Shown here piece by piece: positions 61,257-64,000 of a DNA stretch of 64,000 bases. Position 1 is the first letter of the stretch. Each line of letters opens with the position of its first letter. The stretch is from a virus. A program made the position numbers and the translations under genes. Location: the IMG/VR virus record IMGVR_UViG_3300031999_000005, positions 1 through 64,000 of that record. One strand, written 5' to 3'. The notes below the pieces were generated by a model, which searched no databases, was not told where the DNA came from, and was given only the letters and a program-made list of their open reading frames with translations.

Positions 61257-62380
61257 GAAGGAAAATTCTGCTATATGCTGGGACAACAGGTCATGCCGAG
61301 CTACTTACAAGGTAAAAAGGCGACGGATAATCCTGTCAATCAGCAAGGAAGAATCGTTCAAATTGCTCGTCTCGCAGGAATCTTTGATTGCGAGGGATGC
61401 TTCTACCTGAACCGCTATGGTCGGTCTCATGATTGCTATTCCGTGGTTGCGAGAGTCAGCAACTCGAATATGCGGATCATCGAGGAAGTTTGCTCTACAC
61501 TGTCGGTTCTGGGTTTCAAGTACAACAGAACTGATGGTCTGCCGACAGGAATGGGCGGTCGGGTGTCGGAAATTAGGCTGCATGGGACAAAGAGGGCGAA
61601 GCCGCTTATCGAACTCATCGCCCCGTATCTGTCAGCCAAATCCCGCGTTACTGACCTTCTGAAGATGTTTTGGGAACGCAGAGATTCAGTAGCGTATGGG
61701 GCATCCTACACAGAAGAAGATTTCAGAATTCACCGGGCTGTCCGGGCAGTCAATTCCAACGGCACAGCAAAGGACATACCCGTTGGAGATCATCTGGAAT
61801 TGGTTGGACCGTCGAGAGTAGCACGGCTTGGAGAGGTGGAAGCGAAAGCCAAACTTGCAGCCATCGTGGAATGCGATGGTTCTCTCGGCCTGACTAATCT
61901 GAGGAATGGGGAGAACTACATGCCAGCGATTTACATGGTGAACACGAACGAATCTTTGCTTGCAGAGATTCGTCAATCACTGGCTATGCTTGGAATTCCC
62001 TACTACTTCCAGATGAGACCGCCACGAGGCATTTCGATCAAGGCCATCGGTGAATTCCACATTCAGGGAATGAAGCGTGCCAAGCGGTTCCTGGATGCCA
62101 TAGGTGATTATTTCGTAGCCTACGCGGAACGGGCAAAATTGATTCGGCAATTCATCAATCGTCGGCTTTCTCTCCCGGCCAACTATCCGTATTCGGAAGT
62201 TGAGCGGGAGATCAAGAGGGCCTTGGACGAAGAGAAACCGAAGAGCGATTCCCTTCAACGACTGCACGCAGAACCGGGCAAGTCCCGGATGATACAGTCT
62301 GTTCTGCATGGAGACATGCAGACGGCGGCAGAAATGACCGCCGCGCTCGCGTAAGCGAGAGGTAACAGCAAGGGAAGGAA
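61215..62380 (+). mobile_element. group I intron in capsid gene (ends approximate)
   Basis: The catalytic core is visible: P7 5' strand AACGACTGCACGC (about 62257-62269), P8 hairpin CCGGG caagt CCCGG, and P7 3' strand GATGATACAGTCTG (62288-62301) with complementary ACTG/CAGT. Strong P9-like hairpins GCATG gaga CATGC and GGCGG...CCGCC follow. The host frame changes phase across it (frame 3 to frame 2). A direct repeat GGAAGGAAAAT occurs at both ends. Exact splice sites were not resolved. Confidence 0.75.
61275..62354 (+). CDS. LAGLIDADG homing endonuclease of the intron
   Basis: 359 residues in its own frame. Two LAGLIDADG motifs: IARLAGIFDCEGCFYL and KLAAIVECDGSLGL, separated by about 150 residues, so a single-chain enzyme. 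The start is ambiguous (ATG 61275 or 61290 or later). The last 35 codons overlap the intron core, meaning ORF and ribozyme share sequence. Confidence 0.88.
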   Translation: MLGQQVMPSYLQGKKATDNPVNQQGRIVQIARLAGIFDCEGCFYLNRYGRSHDCYSVVARVSNSNMRIIEEVCSTLSVLGFKYNRTDGLPTGMGGRVSEIRLHGTKRAKPLIELIAPYLSAKSRVTDLLKMFWERRDSVAYGASYTEEDFRIHRAVRAVNSNGTAKDIPVGDHLELVGPSRVARLGEVEAKAKLAAIVECDGSLGLTNLRNGENYMPAIYMVNTNESLLAEIRQSLAMLGIPYYFQMRPPRGISIKAIGEFHIQGMKRAKRFLDAIGDYFVAYAERAKLIRQFINRRLSLPANYPYSEVEREIKRALDEEKPKSDSLQRLHAEPGKSRMIQSVLHGDMQTAAEMTAALA

Positions 62381-62482
62381 AATCAATTCTCGATTGATGT
62401 GGCCGGGCAGTACCTGTTCCTTGGCAACATCGTCGTAACCGCGCCTCGGCTGATGGCGCAGATAAGTGGAATAACTGGTTGA
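62381..62482 (+). CDS. major capsid protein, second exon (C-terminus)
   Basis: Reads NQFSIDVAGQYLFLG, then NIVVTAPRLMAQISG, ending TGA: the GxxxFxGNxVxxxPRLxxxxxG end of HK97-type capsids. In frame 2 versus frame 3 of the first exon, so splicing is required. The 5' boundary is approximate. Confidence 0.75.
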   Translation, partial: NQFSIDVAGQYLFLGNIVVTAPRLMAQISGITG

Positions 62483-62512
62483 CATGTATCTGATTCTAAG
62501 GGAGTTAGCCAA

Positions 62513-63193
62513 ATGGCAGCTTGCTTAACACTGGGTCAAGCCGGGGTATATAGAGTGATGGCGGAACTCTTGCTCCGCGGTCACAGGCCGTACATTCCGG
62601 CAGTGGACGATCATGGTGTTGATTTGGCTCTTTCCACTGGAGTCAGAATACAGGTCAAGACGGCTCGTCTCCACACCAGGAAGAATTGGCCGAGAAAGCC
62701 AATCTACCATCTGACATTTGGATGGGCACAGATAGGCCGGACGCACATTCCTATCCGCAGAAAGAAGAATTACAGTTCAGAATGCGATTTTCTCATCATC
62801 TACGGTGTTGATGAAAACCGCTTTTGGATTGTTCCTAGCTTCCTGTTGGACGGGAGAACATGCCTGATGCTTGGACCCCGATGCCGAGTTGTTCGTGGGC
62901 AGATAGAGGAACTTCTCGATGTCGGGGTGACGAGAATCGAGGCAGCGAGGAAACTCGGCGTTGATCGGCATACCATCACAAGGCGGTTGAAGGGCGAGGG
63001 AACGAAAAATGGCGGCTTTGTGAGATCAGTCAGAATGTGCGAAGACCAATGGGGACTTTTGGGTTCTCCAGTTTTCGCTCCATTCGTGGGGAACCCGCCC
63101 AGTCTTCCAGGCGGTGAGACGGCCCAACAGAAAACAAGAGAGGAAACACAATGTCAGTCGCTGTCACTAACAACAATCTGCCATACCTCCTGA
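62513..63193 (+). CDS. PD-(D/E)XK homing endonuclease-like protein
   Basis: ATG 62513 after ATTCTAAGGGAGTTAGCC. 226 residues: LGQAGVYRVMAELLLRGH, PYIPAVDDHGVDLALS and VRIQVKTARLH form the PD-(D/E)XK core of the intron-associated nuclease family (PF11645-like). A C-terminal HTH (VTRIEAARKLGVDRHTITRRL) follows. The last 60 codons enter the next gene and are probably fortuitous. Confidence 0.75.
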   Translation: MAACLTLGQAGVYRVMAELLLRGHRPYIPAVDDHGVDLALSTGVRIQVKTARLHTRKNWPRKPIYHLTFGWAQIGRTHIPIRRKKNYSSECDFLIIYGVDENRFWIVPSFLLDGRTCLMLGPRCRVVRGQIEELLDVGVTRIEAARKLGVDRHTITRRLKGEGTKNGGFVRSVRMCEDQWGLLGSPVFAPFVGNPPSLPGGETAQQKTREETQCQSLSLTTICHTS

Positions 63194-63735
63194 TTCCCGA
63201 GATTTCAACCGGCAACGTTGCGACCGTCAACGATGCCTACAGCACCACAATCAGCGCCGCAAACCCCTACGGGAACGGCGCAAAGAATGCACCTGGCGCA
63301 GCGTTTTACGCAGCCGATTCGGCTGGCCGGGTTGCCAAGTACCGCTACGTGCGGCTTTACCCAGGCACGCCACCGGGGGCCTACATCGTGGGGCCGGTTT
63401 ACTGGAAGGACAACACGTTCACCATCGTGACCACCACGCTGTCCAACGCTGTGACGGCCGAGGCAAGCGCCTTTGCCGGCATCCTGCTGCGGGCAGAGGC
63501 CACACCGGCACTGATGACCGGCAACTGGGTGGTGATCCTGGTTCGCGGGTTCCTTGCTGCTCTCGTTGTCGCGGCCAGCCCTACCGCAGGCGATGAAGTA
63601 TACGGGACGGCTGGTGATCAGATACTTAACGGCAAGGTGACCAGCGGCACGGCGCCGAAATTCCCTGGTCATGACATCCGGGCGCTGACCACCAGTGCCA
63701 CGCCCGATGTCTGGGTTGAAGCCGAGGGTGCGTAA
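63151..63735 (+). CDS. decoration/fibre-like protein, first copy
   Basis: ATG 63151 behind AGAGAGGAAACACA. 194 residues, Gly/Ala/Thr-rich, beta-structured (ISTGNVATVNDAYSTTISAA; AADSAGRVAKYRYVRLYPG). It is followed by a close second copy. Likely a capsid decoration or head-fibre protein. Confidence 0.7.
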   Translation: MSVAVTNNNLPYLLIPEISTGNVATVNDAYSTTISAANPYGNGAKNAPGAAFYAADSAGRVAKYRYVRLYPGTPPGAYIVGPVYWKDNTFTIVTTTLSNAVTAEASAFAGILLRAEATPALMTGNWVVILVRGFLAALVVAASPTAGDEVYGTAGDQILNGKVTSGTAPKFPGHDIRALTTSATPDVWVEAEGA

Positions 63736-63751
63736 ACGGGGTGACCTGATT

Positions 63752-63785
63752 CCAAGGGGTGGGCCTAACTAGCCTTTCCCCTTGG
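63752..63785 (+). terminator. hairpin between duplicated genes
   Basis: CCAAGGGG (63752-63759) pairs with CCCCTTGG (63778-63785), with GGGC...GCC inside. Without a clear T run; perhaps a processing site. Confidence 0.5.
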
Positions 63786-63818
63786 GGCCGGGACACAACC
63801 AAAAGAGAGGACAACACA

Positions 63819-64000
63819 ATGGCAGTAGCAGTGACGAACAACAACATCCCGTACCTCCTCGAACCCGAGATCAGCACCGGCAACATCGCCACCGTCAATG
63901 ACGCTTACAGCACGACCAAGAGCGCGGCCAACCCTTACGGGAATGGCGCGAAGAACCAGCCGGGAGCGGCATTCTACGCTGCTGACTCGGCTGGCCGAAT
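63819..64000 (+). CDS. decoration/fibre-like protein, second copy, cut by window end
   Basis: ATG 63819 behind AAAAGAGAGGACAACACA. The visible 60 residues (NIPYLLEPEISTGNIATVND) match the first copy closely, so this is a tandem duplication. The rest is outside the window. Confidence 0.75.
   Translation, partial: MAVAVTNNNIPYLLEPEISTGNIATVNDAYSTTKSAANPYGNGAKNQPGAAFYAADSAGR

Noticed and set aside
62712-62727. ATCTGACATTTGGATG as a further palindrome copy
   Set aside because: One base longer in the centre and fully explained by coding for HLTFGW in a nuclease gene.

Overview
The window looks like one contiguous piece of a tailed double-stranded DNA bacteriophage (Caudoviricetes), free or integrated. 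The evidence is a packaging and capsid block at the right end (small and large terminase, portal, scaffold-like protein, HK97-type major capsid protein, decoration-like proteins), a replication and recombination block at the left (primase-helicase, RecA), a lysis cassette, a serine recombinase, densely packed small genes with ATGA, GTGA and TTGA overlaps, and AGGAGG-type ribosome binding sites. GC content is fairly high, estimated by eye in the upper fifties. The host cannot be named from the sequence; a bacterium is implied by the Shine-Dalgarno sites, the sigma factors, a peptide deformylase and Tat-like leaders. The recombinase makes a temperate or integrated life style possible but does not prove it.

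Layout. 0-13.3 kb (+): DUF5131-type protein, Zn-finger/PD-(D/E)XK nuclease, replication initiator-like protein, fused primase-helicase, small Zn proteins, an HNH nuclease overlapping recA, and an ECF sigma factor. 13.3-15.5 kb (-): a tRNA-like element and a lysis cassette (holin-like proteins, SleB-type hydrolase). 15.5-19.5 kb (+): small genes, two promoter-terminator units that look like small RNA genes, and two very long intergenic hairpins. 19.5-33 kb (-): membrane proteins, a TnpB element with a ribbon-helix-helix partner, a sigma region-4 protein, a split SNF2 helicase carrying a nested homing endonuclease, peptide deformylase, a lone response-regulator receiver domain and many small genes. 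33.1-34.0 kb (+): a Zn protein and a serine recombinase behind a near-consensus promoter. 34.1-37.6 kb (-): small genes separated by recurring boundary sequences. 37.6-38.3 kb: non-coding. 38.3-51 kb (+): PAPS-reductase-like protein, two DNA methyltransferases with embedded or adjacent HNH genes, a Zn/HTH regulator, a protein phosphatase, a HerA-like ATPase and a Tat-leader protein. 51-64 kb (+): non-coding RNA-rich stretch, tRNA-Pro, terminases (the large one with an intein), portal, scaffold, an intron-split major capsid gene and tandem decoration-like genes.

Three themes recur. First, homing elements are everywhere: a TerL intein, a group I intron in the capsid gene, four or more free-standing or nested homing nucleases, a GIY-YIG remnant and a TnpB. 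In two places (cytosine methyltransferase and SNF2 helicase) a homing nuclease is nested in an alternative frame while the host frame stays open across it, and the helicase then ends in a stop flanked by matched GGC codons that resembles the T4 gene 60 bypass site. Second, a palindrome (TCCAAATTTGGA and variants) occurs about 15 times, usually just upstream of a ribosome binding site. Third, a TGTAAAAC element recurs at intergenic promoters. Together these suggest a phage-specific regulatory network that could involve the two sigma-like proteins and a Zn/HTH regulator.
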